Assembly: GCA_021396245.1 (NCBI GenBank)
Contig: WNYE01000033.1
Coordinates: 186,001-250,000, forward strand
Direction of reading: 5' to 3'
DNA from: Sporothrix humicola
Lineage: Eukaryota > Ascomycota > Sordariomycetes > Ophiostomatales > Ophiostomataceae
DNA length: 64,000 nt
The position numbers and the translations under genes were made by a program. Below the pieces are notes generated by a model, which worked only from the letters and a program-made list of their open reading frames with translations, ran no database searches and was not told the DNA's origin. Positions 10,186 to 20,701 of the stretch are shown piece by piece; position 1 is the first letter of the stretch, and every line of letters begins with the position of its first letter.

Positions 10186-11338
10186 ATGGGCCAGAATCTA
10201 TTCTTGATAAGCAATCATCTTTGATCTTCTTAAACATTTTGCCATCTCATTTTGTAACTCGATGATTCCCAAGGACTGTGAACTGATGGCATGGTTTTAT
10301 CATACTTATTTCTCAGTTCTTTGTCTAGTTCTAAGAAAGTACATCATTTTTCAAACATTTTTCTTGTCCATTTTGTTCAATAAAAACTCGTCTCTGAATT
10401 ATTCGATACGACACTGCATAACAACCGTGATAACATCCTGTTCACGCCTGTTCATCTATGCATATCAATCAGTTAACGGATCAAAGGGAGCAGTTCCCTG
10501 TCACATCACACTTCTTCCCTTACCCGGACCACATGGCCATAGAGGCAGGCACACCCAGGCACACCCAGGCACACAATCTGACAATCTGTCTGTGTTGCCT
10601 GTACCTCAATATCGTCGACACCACCAATGGTACTCCTCCCAGCCAAGCTTCAATTTCTTCAATTGAGCCGTCAAGTACGACGTACTCCGTACTCTCTCTT
10701 GTCTTCTTCCACTACCCACCTGCGTACGTTATGCCAAGGCGGCAATTGTCGGCCGCGTTGGGTGTGCAGAGCCAAGCCGGGGGTTGTGAGTGTCCAAAAG
10801 AGTCAAAGAGAAGCGTGTTTATTCTTTATTGACCATCGTGTGTTCATCCCGTGTCTTCCACCTTCCACTTTCCACTCTGCACCACTTCTCTTTTCTCTCC
10901 CTCCCACTTCCCCGTCTCCCCCTTCCCCTTTCCCCGTATTCCCCGTTCTTGTCAGTTACCTACCCTCCTCTTCTTGGAACACGCGGGGATATCCCCTCTT
11001 CCAAGCCCGGAACCCAGTCTGGTGGGTAGATGTCCAGAGAGGACAAGAAGGAAAAATATGGCAAAAATACGTAAATAAAATCGACCCATTGTAGGCCGTG
11101 TCTTGTCCTTGTCAGTCTTGTCCTTCTCTGAGTCTTGTCATCCTTGTCCTGTCCTGTACCAGAGCAGTATTGCCCCAATTCTCTCCGACTGCCCGATCTA
11201 GACCTTCTTGTCCGTCTCTTGTCCTTGTCCTTTTCAAAACTTAAAAGAGCCTTGTCCCGTGAATTTCCTCTTTTCTTTTCTTTTGTCCTCGCTTCGCTCG
11301 CTATCTTTCCCATAAACGACAACTCCACCACCACCACC
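10186..11338. other. Intergenic and 5' leader of the AA7 oxidase
   Basis: No gene is supported. A decamer AGGCACACCC is tandemly repeated about three times at 10547-10576. From about 10840 to 11330 the + strand is very pyrimidine-rich and contains many CTTGTCC words (11097-11235), probably the leader of the oxidase gene. GTCCTCGCTTCGCTCG at 11285-11300 belongs to a dispersed repeat family. Confidence 0.4.
11285..11300 (+). repeat. GTCCTCGCTTCGCTCG element in the AA7 oxidase leader
   Basis: The copy lies about 40 nt before the ATG. The 20 bases ending here (starting TTTTGTCC) match those in the RTA1 intron near 60363-60382 exactly. Confidence 0.6.
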
Positions 11339-12802
11339 ATGAAATCCGCTTGGGTGCTCTCGGCCCTCGCGGCGTCTGTCACCCGCGTGTCTGGCGCCGC
11401 CATCGACGACTGCCTCGCCGCCGCGTCGGTGCCCGTCGACGCCAAGGGCAGCAGCGACTGGAACGCCGACGTCGCCCCCTTTAATACAAGACTGCCCTAC
11501 ACGCCCGCCGCCATTGTCGTGCCCAAGACGATTGCCGACATCCAGGCGGCCGTCAAGTGCGCGGCGGCCAACAACATCAAAGTCAATCCCAAGGGGGGTG
11601 GACACTCGTACGCCTCTTTCGGCTTGGGTGGCGAAAACGGGCATCTCGTGATTGAACTCGACCGTCTCAACCTGGTCACCCTCGACAAGACGACCAACAT
11701 CGCCTCGATCCAGAGCGGCGCCCGCCTCGGGCACGTCTTCACGGAGCTCTACAAGCAGGGCCAGCGCGCCATCTCGCACGGCACGTGCCCCGGCGTCGGG
11801 CTGGCGGGCCACTCGCTGCACGGCGGCTTCGGCTTCAGCTCGCACACGCACGGCCTGGCGCTGGACTGGATGGTGGGCGCGACGGTCGTGCTGGCCAACG
11901 CGACGGCTGTCAACTGCTCGGCCACGGAGAACCAGGATTTATTCTGGGCACTCCGTGGAGCGGGCTCCTCTTTCGGCGTGGTGCACACTTTCTACTTTAA
12001 CACGTTCGCCGCGCCGCCGCAGACGGTCGCCTTCCAGGCCAACCTGCCGTGGAGCAGTGCCTCGAGCTGCGCTTCGGGCTGGGCCGCGCTCCAGGACTGG
12101 CTGCAGGCGGGCAACATGCCGGCCGAGATGAACTTTCGCATCTTTGGCAGCGGCTACCAGACGCAGATCCAGGGTCTTTATCATGGCGGCCAGGCGGCGC
12201 TGCAGTCGGCCATTGCGCCGCTCATGTCCAAGCTGGGCACCTCCTTGTCGCAGGTGAAGCAGACCGACTGGAACGGCGGGTTCGCCGCCTACGACAACGG
12301 CGACAAGGTCGACGCCTCGCACCCCTACAACCAGCAGGAGAACTTCTTCTCAAAGAGCATGGCCACGTCGGCCCTGCCTACGGCCGCCCTCAACAGCGTC
12401 TGCTCCTATTGGATGTCCCAGGCAAAGAGCAACTCCCGCCAGTGGTACATTATCATCGACATGATGGGCGGCAAGAACGCCTACATTCCCTCGGTCGCCG
12501 CCAACGCCTCGTCCTTTGCCCACCGCGACAAGCTGTTTTTGTACGAGCTCTACGACCGCGTCGTCTTTGGCAGCTATCCCTCCAACGGCTTCTCCTTCCT
12601 CAACGGCTGGGCCGACGCCTTCACCAAGAACCTCGCCGACAAAGATTGGGGCATGTACATCAACTACGCCGACCCCACCATGAACCGCACCTACGCCAAC
12701 CAGGTCTACTATCGCGACAGCCTGCCGCGCCTGCAGCAGATCAAGAAGGCAGTCGACCCGAACCAGGTCTTTGACTATCCCCAGGCCATTACGCCGGCAT
12801 AA
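11339..12802 (+). CDS. Secreted FAD-linked oligosaccharide oxidase (AA7, gluco-oligosaccharide oxidase-like), 487 aa
   Basis: The start at 11339 gives a signal peptide (MKSAWVLSALAASVTRVSGA); an upstream in-frame ATG at 11135 would precede it with a low-complexity leader. The FAD_binding_4 domain shows KGGGHSYASFGLGGENGH and RAISHGTCPGVGLAGHSLHGGFGF. By homology to Sarocladium gluco-oligosaccharide oxidase, His89 and Cys150 are the two covalent FAD attachment points. The C-terminus has the BBE-type motif around YYRDSLPRLQQIKKAVDPNQVF. Such enzymes oxidise the reducing-end anomeric carbon of oligosaccharides to the lactone, making hydrogen peroxide outside the cell. Several N-glycosylation sites (NAT, NCS, NAS, NRT) fit secretion. 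The stop codon is followed immediately by structured repeat copy A. Family call is strong; preferred sugar is not known. Confidence 0.92.
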   Translation: MKSAWVLSALAASVTRVSGAAIDDCLAAASVPVDAKGSSDWNADVAPFNTRLPYTPAAIVVPKTIADIQAAVKCAAANNIKVNPKGGGHSYASFGLGGENGHLVIELDRLNLVTLDKTTNIASIQSGARLGHVFTELYKQGQRAISHGTCPGVGLAGHSLHGGFGFSSHTHGLALDWMVGATVVLANATAVNCSATENQDLFWALRGAGSSFGVVHTFYFNTFAAPPQTVAFQANLPWSSASSCASGWAALQDWLQAGNMPAEMNFRIFGSGYQTQIQGLYHGGQAALQSAIAPLMSKLGTSLSQVKQTDWNGGFAAYDNGDKVDASHPYNQQENFFSKSMATSALPTAALNSVCSYWMSQAKSNSRQWYIIIDMMGGKNAYIPSVAANASSFAHRDKLFLYELYDRVVFGSYPSNGFSFLNGWADAFTKNLADKDWGMYINYADPTMNRTYANQVYYRDSLPRLQQIKKAVDPNQVFDYPQAITPA

Positions 12803-12931
12803 GAGCCGCCGAAGGCGGCAATAGAACTATCTCCGCCTCCGGATGGGTGGGCGGCGGAGGCGGAGGAACGCCGTAGGCCATAGCAGTGCCGAAGGCGAAA
12901 GAAGGCCAAAGGCGAAAGAAGGCCAAAGGCG
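12803..12931 (+). repeat. Structured 3' repeat element, copy A
   Basis: The element starts at the first base after the TAA stop of the oxidase gene. It opens with a perfect hairpin (GCCGCC-GAA-GGCGGC). A 10-bp stem follows (CTCCGCCTCC at 12831-12840 with GGAGGCGGAG at 12856-12865) around a G-rich 15-nt loop. Then come AACGCCGTAGGCCATA and four GCC-NNN-GGC-type triloop palindromes. Related copies lie at about 22770-22985, 31685-31835 and 49267-49398. Confidence 0.8.
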
Positions 12932-13870
12932 AGAGGGTGGAGGGAAGAGTGTTGAGGGAGGTGAGCATTCTTTACTGCCAGTATTGCTTCATTTGTACAT
13001 ATGTTTGGTTTCAAATCAAAGAAAAGTCAATGAAAATCAAAGACAAGATGAGTGAAGAGATAGAAGAGCTAGGTGGTTGTGACGTCGTTGATGTGGAAGT
13101 GTCAAAAGTATCGCGAGAGCTCGCAAGCTTAAGCTCGAATGGTCGAGCTCAATCCCGCGCATCGTCGGATTTATGTCGTCGTCTGTCCATTCATACTAAC
13201 AAGTGGAAAGTACCTGTCGAGTTGACGTTGACGTCGGACATACTTGACTGTCTTGACTGTCTTGACTCACCGGAGAAAATACCGCTGTAAAAGACGGCAG
13301 TCTCCAGCAGCGGAGGTACCGTTTTGGGCGGAGTTGGTGTCGGAGAAAGACGAGAAGAAGAAAGAAGAAAAGATGGCGGGCGCTACTGTGATGGCGGCGG
13401 CGTTAGGCGGCGATTGGCGGCGATGGCGGTGTTTTGGGCGTGTTGGTGGGCGGTGGTGGGCGGTGGTGGGCGGTGGTGGACAGCACTGGTGGGGATAGCG
13501 GGATTGATGATAGACATGCCATTGACGGATATATGCGAGACTGCGAGATTCTGCTGACAGAGATGGAGATGGTGAGGAGATGCGGCAGAATACAGTTCCC
13601 CGCACGTCATTGCCAACAGGAGAGACGAGACAATTCACTCACGACAAACCAAATAAGTTAAAAGACGTCGCCATCGAACTTGACTCGACTTGATCCTCTC
13701 GAATCAACTCGACCGACAACCCCACTACGACCACTGTATTACAGCACTCTCTTCTCTACAGCTACAGCTACAGCTACAGCTCATCATCACGACCCCTCAC
13801 TTTGCCTCGACACTCCTCGACCTCCTCGACACTCTCAACTCCTCCCACAACAACCCCTCTCCTCCCCGCC
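12932..13870. other. Intergenic, promoter of the Gfo/Idh/MocA gene
   Basis: No gene is supported. A 10-nt unit (GGTGGTGGGC) repeats about three times at 13445-13480. The leader contains CTACAG repeated four times at about 13756-13780, then a CT-rich run up to the ATG at 13871. Confidence 0.4.
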
Positions 13871-15004
13871 ATGGCCCCAATCAAGGTCGGCATCATCGGC
13901 TTCGGCCTGGCGACCAACTGCTTCCACCTGCCGTTCATCCTGCCCAACAAGGACCTGGAGGTGTATGCGTTTTTGCAGCGGGCGCCGCCGTCCGAGGCCG
14001 CCTCGCAAAAGTACGGCCACTGCACCGAAAAGTTTCCGCGGGCCAAGCACTACCGGACGGCGGAGGAGTTTTTCAGTGACCCAGAGATTGAGCTTGTGGT
14101 GGTGGCCGCGCTCAACCACGTCGCGTTTGCGACGCAGGCGCTCGAGGCCGGCAAGCACGTCGTCGTGGAGAAGCCGTTCACCCCAACCAGTGGGGAGGCG
14201 GACAAGCTGATTGCCTTGTCCAAAGAAAAAGGGCGCATCCTGACCGTCTTCCAGAACCGGCGGCTGGACAGCGACTTCCGGACGGTGCAGCACCTAGTGA
14301 CGGCCGGCGCGCTGGGCAAGGTCAAAGAAGCCGAGATCCATTTCGACCCGCCGTCGGCGCCGTGGGTGAACAACTGGACGGACAAGCAGTACACGCCCGG
14401 CCGCGGCATTGTCTTTGAGCTGGGCACGCACACCATCGACCAGGCGCTGGTGCTGTTTGGCAAGCCGGCGGCGGTCACGTCCTTTTTCCGCACGCTGCGC
14501 GGCATGGACAGCGACATCCACGATACTTTTACGTTGGTCTTGGAGTACGACGGCCCTCAGAAGGACCTGGTGGTCACGATCAAGACCTCGATTGTGTCCG
14601 TCTTGAAAGACCAGCTGCGGTTCGCCGTTAAGGGCACCGAGGGCACGTTCCTCAAGTTCGGCACCTGCCCGCAGGAAGATCGGGCGATTGCCAATCCCGG
14701 CGTCCCGGCCGACGACCCCGAGTATGGCAGTGAGGATCCCCGGATTTGGGGCAATCTGACGACGAAGACCGTATTCGATGCCGCCACGCAGCACCACGAC
14801 ACCGACACGGGCTACTTTATCGGCGCCTACCCGTCCCTCCCGGGCTACTACCGCGGCTACTACGAGAATGTCGTCGACGCCATCCGCGGCACTGCCCCGC
14901 TGGCTGTCGACCCGCAGACGTCGCGCGACGGCATCCGGCTGATTGAGCTGGCAAGAAAGTCGCACGAGAGCAGGGCGACGGTGAAGTGGAGTGAGAGTGA
15001 TTAG
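13871..15004 (+). CDS. Gfo/Idh/MocA-family NAD(P)-dependent oxidoreductase, 377 aa
   Basis: The start at 13871 (MAPIKVGIIGFGLATNCFHLPF) places the Rossmann motif at the N-terminus, as usual for the family; 23 further upstream residues from 13802 are Ser/Thr/Pro leader. The EKP motif of the family is at HVVVEKPFTPTS, where the Lys takes part in catalysis. The C-terminal sheet domain includes GRGIVFELGTHTIDQAL with the conserved His and Asp. Length is typical (about 370). Members oxidise or reduce sugars, inositols and related polyols with a bound nicotinamide cofactor; the protein should be cytosolic. It lies downstream of a secreted oligosaccharide oxidase on the same strand, which hints at carbohydrate use, but they are separated by 1 kb and not an operon. 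Bases after the stop carry a doubled GGTGCGT motif. Confidence 0.9.
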   Translation: MAPIKVGIIGFGLATNCFHLPFILPNKDLEVYAFLQRAPPSEAASQKYGHCTEKFPRAKHYRTAEEFFSDPEIELVVVAALNHVAFATQALEAGKHVVVEKPFTPTSGEADKLIALSKEKGRILTVFQNRRLDSDFRTVQHLVTAGALGKVKEAEIHFDPPSAPWVNNWTDKQYTPGRGIVFELGTHTIDQALVLFGKPAAVTSFFRTLRGMDSDIHDTFTLVLEYDGPQKDLVVTIKTSIVSVLKDQLRFAVKGTEGTFLKFGTCPQEDRAIANPGVPADDPEYGSEDPRIWGNLTTKTVFDAATQHHDTDTGYFIGAYPSLPGYYRGYYENVVDAIRGTAPLAVDPQTSRDGIRLIELARKSHESRATVKWSESD

Positions 15005-15034
15005 GGGTGCGTAGGGTGCGTAGCAGGCAGATAA
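15005..15034 (+). repeat. GGTGCGTAGCAGG motif after the Gfo/Idh/MocA stop
   Basis: The stop TAG is followed by GGGTGCGTAG and GGTGCGTAGCAGGCAGATAAG. The second part matches the P450 intron 2 sequence (GCGTAGCAGGCAGATGAG) with one difference. Confidence 0.6.
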
Positions 15035-18000
15035 GTAGATATGAGTGCTCAAAGTAGCAATAATACAAACTTTAAGAGTCGTGTGATGATCATAACGTGA
15101 TCTACTTCATAATAAGAACAAGGTTGCGAACCGACAACCGACAGAACCGACAGAAAGAACAACGAGCAGATCACAGAGGATAGACATGATGGACAGATGG
15201 ACAGATGGACAGATGGACAGATGGACGACGCGAACAGACAGAACGCGACCAGAACAGGCTCGAGAACAACCTTATCCGTGATCAACGGATGGTCCCCGTA
15301 GGTTAAGATGATTAATACACACAGACACAGATGGTCGCCGTCGACTGTCCATTGATGTGATGTGCAGGACCAGTAACGTTACAAAGATGGGCAGCAGGGG
15401 GGGGGGGGGGGGAGGGGCATGAAGGTAGACATGGGGTATGATGGTACAGTCCGCATGTAGAGGGTACCACAGATGTTGGGCTGTGGTTGTGGTTGTGGCT
15501 GTCTGCGGCCGCTGGCGGCAAGATCAGATGAACGGATATGAGGGGCGAGGGGATGCCTGGAAAGTGGAGGCCAAGACAAGGCAAGGAGATAAAGGAAGCC
15601 GAAAGGAAGGGCAGACAAAGAAAGGCCCGAGCAGGGTTGGTGATGGCAAGGTTGACGATGGTTGAGGGTTGAGGGTCGGGGTTGGGGTTGACGCCAGGAC
15701 AGGCCTGCATGCAACCCCACGACGGACAGAGAGTGCAGATGCAGGGGAATGGGACCTGCGTGAAGTGAAGACAAAGGAAAGGCGACGACGAGTCGGCCGG
15801 CACGATGTCGACGATAGATGGTGCAGAATTAAGGTGCAGACGGCGTGCGTTGGTCTCGTTTGGTGCAGTCTAGCACACACTCTCTTACAGATTCAGGGGC
15901 AAGCGTGGTGACCGGCAGTGGACAAACGTGTGGTGGAAAGAGGAAAGGCGACGATGGAAGAAAAGAAGGAGACCACATACACGACCATCACCAGATCGTC
16001 TGATAAGTCTGATGAGGAGCCTGGTGAGGAGAGAGGACAGCGCCTAACGAGGAATAGCGTGGGACCTGAATCGCGGGGCGAGCCCCTTCTACGGAGATGA
16101 TCGGCTGCGATGAGGGAGATGGAGATGGAAGTGGAGAGGATTGAAGGAAAGAAGGACAAAGTCCAGATGCGACGATGCGCTAGATCAAGCATAACGTACG
16201 GAGTACCACAGTAAAGTGGTATTGCCGGGGAGAATGGCTGACGAAAAGGATGAAGATGAATGTCAAGGTGACATCCAAGACATCCAAGACATGCAGGATG
16301 CAGGATGAAGGACTCGAAGAAAAAGGACGGGTAGGATACAGAAAACGGGCACGCGACTCTGCAGTGTTTCGCTGCGTGTAAAGTGGTTGACGATGGGGAT
16401 GGTGTGGCTGGTGGTGAAGAAGATAATGAAAAGATAAAGGACTGTAGAAGGACTGTAATGACGATCTTGCTGTCTGAGGTCTTGGCAGGTGTCGTCGAGT
16501 GTTGTCGTCGATGTGGCGCTGTGTGACCTATCGTGGCATTCTGCGGATGCAGCAAGATGCAGGTGCACAAAGGCAAAATGCAGGAACACAAGAACGCCTT
16601 CATGTGATGCGCCACGCGGTGGGAGCATCCCGACTGGGCTTCAACATGCGCCTTCGTTGAAGTGGTAGGACTTTGACAACTGACAGGTACCACAATCTTG
16701 TATCACAGGTACGGTCTGCACAAGGTACGACGTGCGTTCTTTGTCGTCTTTCTTTTTGTCGCCTCATCCCATCTCTGCTTCTGCCAAGCCTTGCATCTCG
16801 GCCCAACCCTTATGAGGTTGAGGTTCCCCCTCAAGAGAAGAAAGGAGGATGCCGACGAGGGGGTGACAAGGGACATGGGCGGCCTTCCCAAACAGGCAAC
16901 TCGATCTGGACAAGACCGAAACGGACCGCGATCGTCGTTCAGTAGCGCCGTCTGGCCTGCGTGGGCCCTCGGTTTTGGCCTTTGGGGGCCCTGGCTAGGC
17001 CCTGGCTAGGCACTTTTAGGCACTCTGGCACTGTTGGTTCCTGACAGCGACAACAGCGACAGTAGCGCACGGTTAGAAAGACAAAAGACGACTTAGACGG
17101 GCGAATATTGCACTCCCGATGTGAGGACCATCCACCCGGTTGACTCGAGTTGGGGGCTATTCGAGTGGGTGTTCATTCTGTTGGTTTCTTCCTTTTTTTC
17201 TTTCCTCTCTTCGTCTGTTGGCGTCCTCGGCGTATTAGTGGCGCCGTCTGGCCGTGTAAGTGGTGGGATGCTAGTGGCTGCCGTATTAGCGTGAGTGCGT
17301 GCCTGCATTCCTGTGTATTAGTGGACGAGTTATTATCAGGGGAGAGTGCAGAAGAAAGCACCGCCAATCAGGGCCTATGATCAGGTGTTTGTGTGGATTG
17401 ACAGGGTCTCCCAATCCCAGATGAGATTGCTTGCCAGATTGCTGGACAGATTGCCATGTGCATCGGCCGTTTTCCTCCTTGAGGGAGAAGAAGAGAAGCT
17501 GAGACGAAAGACAGTCAGCTTCTGGACCTTTGCGGCTCTTTTCTTCCTTGCCCTGTCGTCTGAATGCCTGTTAAAGTCACCAACGCCCCTGTGGCTGATG
17601 TCTGTCATCGTCTGTCCGGCGGACTTCATCTCTTGTCATTTCCAGTGTTCATCTCCTGTCTTCATCTCTTGCCTGCTCATCTCTCCCTCTCATGTTGTTA
17701 GTCACGGCGTCTGTTCGAAATAGGAAATTCAGCGTCCTTTACATTCAGCTGGATACTGGAACCAACCTTTCCCTTCTCTCTCCCTACTTCCATGGACGGC
17801 ACACTGTCCTGCATTTCCGCGGCCGTGATTGGAACACTGCTTGGACGTTTAAATTAGAGAGAGCAAGTAAATAACAAAGAATAATCAAAAAGTGAATTAG
17901 AAGACAACATAAAACAACACTAGCCTCGGGACATTTTTTGCTCCGGTCGACTTCTCCATCTCTATCTCTCCATCGTCCTCTCCATCGTCCTCTCCATCGT

Positions 18001-19222
18001 CCATCGCCCGTGTCGATCTTGTTCCACTTTGTCCACGACCAAGACATGCCTACGCAGCTCCCTCCACCACTCATTCTTTCTATCTTCTCCCACGCGCCAG
18101 TCACGCCTGCCCGCCTGAACGTGTAAATGAGACCTTGCCGACGGCCGATCTGTTTTGGTGTCCGTAGAGTAGACAAACAAATGCAGAAGGGAAAGGGGAA
18201 AACAGAAAACAGAGCGATCACCAGCCATGTGCCCAAACAAAAGTCTACTTGTTGTTTTGCGTGTGGTAGAAACCATGTGAACTGTGAGCTCTCCATCTGT
18301 CTACAACGTGTGTCTTCTTATCACATCGTCACCACCACCACCTCTCGTCTTGTCTCACAAACTGCCTCGAGCAGATTGTCTCGTGGTGGACTATCTTTCT
18401 TCTTTTCTCTCTTTCTCCGTCTTCCCCTCGTGCCTTTCCTTCCACGAGGATACGTCCCGTCGTCACGTCTTATCTTAAACAGGCCGCGTCAGGTCGCATT
18501 CTACCCTACTCTGTACTTTCTATTTCCATTTCTTATTCTTTACCTTATTCTTATTTCCTATCCTCTCTTTGTCCCGCCCTAACGGCCCCTACGCCGGGGA
18601 AATATGAACGGCGCTACGACCGACTGCCACCGTCAATAACTCCATGACCAGTCATTGACCACTCTTTGACTACCATCCACTCCATCCACCTTGACGATCA
18701 TGAACCTGGTCTTGTCGTCTCTTCTCTACCCCCTGCATCCTACTCCTTGACCGTTCTCCTTTTTACCCTCTGCTCCTTTCTACTCCTACGCTCCCCGGTA
18801 CCCGGTCCTGTCGTCTCCTCTCGTCTCCTTTCTTTCAACCTCCCCACAGTCCACTCGACTCTTGACGCCAAAAGTGGCAACGTTACGAAGTAGACACTAC
18901 CACCTCTTCACACCTCATCCCTCCTTTCTCGTCTCATTCGACGATCCGGGCTGGGCGTTTAATGTCGAATTTTACTTTTTACTCCTTGACTGGAAACGGC
19001 TCTAGCCGGGTTAGCGGTCGAGGTGGAGGACGGGGTTGGTGCTGCTGGATGTGACGACCAACAGTAAAGCAGTGGATATCACCAAGTGGATATCGACGAC
19101 AAAGACTCGACGAGACAGTCTGGGTCACATCCCTCTCGACCACAAAATTATATATAGCACGGGGTCGACTCGAGTCTGGTGATGCTTTTTTCTGTCTTCT
19201 CTCCCTCTCTTCATCGACACTT
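15035..19222. other. 4.2 kb gene-poor region
   Basis: No reading frame here has domain content, and the longest one (15893-16693, minus) is a Ser/Pro/Leu-rich translation of purine-rich DNA. Simple repeats are present: GGACAGAT four times at 15191-15226, a run of 16 G at 15397-15412 and a duplicated CCTGGCTAGG near 16990-17010. The + strand is purine-rich at about 15540-16400 and pyrimidine-rich at about 17900-18900. The right end is presumably the chitinase promoter. A noncoding transcript or a spliced gene of tiny exons cannot be excluded. Confidence 0.4.
19149..19156 (+). promoter_or_regulatory. TATA box of the chitinase gene
   Basis: TATATATA lies about 250 nt upstream of the chitinase ATG. 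This leaves room for a leader that includes the GACATC repeat. The call rests on sequence only. Confidence 0.45.
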
Positions 19223-19270
19223 GACATCGACATCGACATCGACATCGACATCGACATCGACATCGACATC
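19223..19270 (+). repeat. (GACATC)8 hexanucleotide repeat in the chitinase leader
   Basis: Eight perfect copies of GACATC lie between the TATA box and the chitinase ATG, so they are probably transcribed in the 5' leader. Confidence 0.85.
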
Positions 19271-19405
19271 CCTCGCCGACAGGTAGGTCTTGAAAGTTGA
19301 CTCGACACTTTCATCCATTCCTTTTACAATCATTCATTCATTACTCTACATTCATTTTACAATCCTTCATACACTCCTTATCATTTATTACCTCCTCTCG
19401 TCAAC

Positions 19406-20701
19406 ATGTTCATGAAGACTGCCCTCTCGGTCCTGGCGGCCTCGTCCGTCGTCCAGGCTGCCCCTACTGCTGCTCCTGTCTCGGCGCTGGATGTCCCGAC
19501 GTCGGATATTGCCGCCCGCGCCTCCGGCTACCAGAACGCCGTCTATTTCGTCAACTGGGGCGTCTACGGCCGCAACTACACGGCCCAGCAGCTGCCGGCC
19601 AACCAGATCAGCTATGTGCTGTATGCCTTTGCCAACCTGCAGCCGACCGGCGAGGTGTACTCGAGCGACCAGTACGCCGATCTGCAGCAGCACTACGCCA
19701 CGGACTCGTGGAACGATGTGGGCAACAACGTCTATGGGTGCGTCAAGCAGCTGTACATTCAGAAGAAGAAGAACCGCAACATGAAGGTCCTGCTGTCGAT
19801 TGGCGGCTGGACGTACTCGCAGAACGGCAACTTTGCCTCGGCGGCCGGCTCGGCGTCGACGCGCGCCACGTTTGCCCAGACGGCCGTCACTCTGGTCAAG
19901 GACTGGGGCTTTGACGGCATCGACATTGACTGGGAGTACCCGGCCTCGGCCACGGACGCCGCCAACTTTGTCTTGCTGCTCCAGGCCGTCCGCGACGAGC
20001 TCGACAGCTACGCCGCCCAGTACGCGCCCGGCTACCACTTTTTATTGACTGTCGCCTCGCCCGCCGGCCCCACCAACTACAATGTCCAGAACCTCAAGGG
20101 CATGGCCAACGTCATTGACTTTTTCAACTTTATGGGTTATGATTATGCCGGTTCGTTTTCCACGTACTCGGGCCACCAGGCCAACCTGTACAACAACCCG
20201 CAGAACCCCAACGCCACCCCTTTCAACACGGACGACGCCATCACCGACTACATTGGCGCCGGCGTGCCCGCCAGCCAGATCGTGCTGGGCATGCCCATCT
20301 ACGGCCGCGCCTTTGAGTCGACCGCCGGACCGGGTACCGCCTACAACGGCGTCGGCCAGGGAACCTGGGAGGCCGGCATCTACGACTACAAGGCGCTGCC
20401 GCGCTCGGGCGCGACTGTTGTCACCGACTCGATCTCGGGCGCCACGTACAGCTACGACTCCTCGTCGCAGGAAATGGTCTCGTACGACACGCCCGCCATG
20501 GTCCAGACAAAGGTCCAGTACGTCAAGAGCAAGGGTCTCGGCGGCGGCATGTTCTGGGAGGCCTCGGCCGACAAGACCGGTGGCGACTCGTTGATTGGGA
20601 CGTCGTACACTGCTCTGGGTGGTCTTGACAGCACCCAGAACCTGTTGAGCTATCCGAACAGCCAGTACGCCAACATTGTGGCTGGTATGCCTGACAACTA
20701 G
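19406..20701 (+). CDS. Secreted GH18 endochitinase, 431 aa
   Basis: This single-exon gene encodes a class V fungal chitinase close in layout to the Trichoderma 42-kDa endochitinases. A signal peptide (about residues 1-19) is followed by a short propeptide-like stretch. The TIM-barrel begins at NAVYFVNWGVYGRN. The strand-3 motif SIGGWTYS is at 131-138. The catalytic motif DGIDIDWE is at 170-177, with Glu177 as proton donor. Downstream FNFMGYDYAG carries the conserved Met-x-Tyr-Asp, and GGGMFWEASAD the barrel-closing Trp. No chitin-binding domain or GPI site is present. It would hydrolyse chitin outside the cell, in wall turnover, nutrition or mycoparasitism. The leader holds a hexanucleotide repeat, and the 3' flank carries GAGCGAAGCGAG repeats. 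Confidence 0.95.
   Translation: MFMKTALSVLAASSVVQAAPTAAPVSALDVPTSDIAARASGYQNAVYFVNWGVYGRNYTAQQLPANQISYVLYAFANLQPTGEVYSSDQYADLQQHYATDSWNDVGNNVYGCVKQLYIQKKKNRNMKVLLSIGGWTYSQNGNFASAAGSASTRATFAQTAVTLVKDWGFDGIDIDWEYPASATDAANFVLLLQAVRDELDSYAAQYAPGYHFLLTVASPAGPTNYNVQNLKGMANVIDFFNFMGYDYAGSFSTYSGHQANLYNNPQNPNATPFNTDDAITDYIGAGVPASQIVLGMPIYGRAFESTAGPGTAYNGVGQGTWEAGIYDYKALPRSGATVVTDSISGATYSYDSSSQEMVSYDTPAMVQTKVQYVKSKGLGGGMFWEASADKTGGDSLIGTSYTALGGLDSTQNLLSYPNSQYANIVAGMPDN

Noticed and set aside
7791..15004. Secondary-metabolite or steroid gene cluster from P450, FAD dehydrogenase, MFS, AA7 oxidase and Gfo genes
   Set aside because: There is no core synthase, terpene cyclase or pathway regulator among them, spacing is wide, and the enzymes fit unrelated roles.
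15397..15412. Runs of 16 G here and 13 C at 27127-27139
   Set aside because: They are plain homopolymers, whose exact length may be a sequencing artefact; no function is implied.
15893..16693. 266-residue frame on the minus strand
   Set aside because: It is Ser/Leu/Pro/His-rich translation of purine-rich DNA with no domain, no ordered block and no Kozak context. It also overlaps other frames of equal quality.
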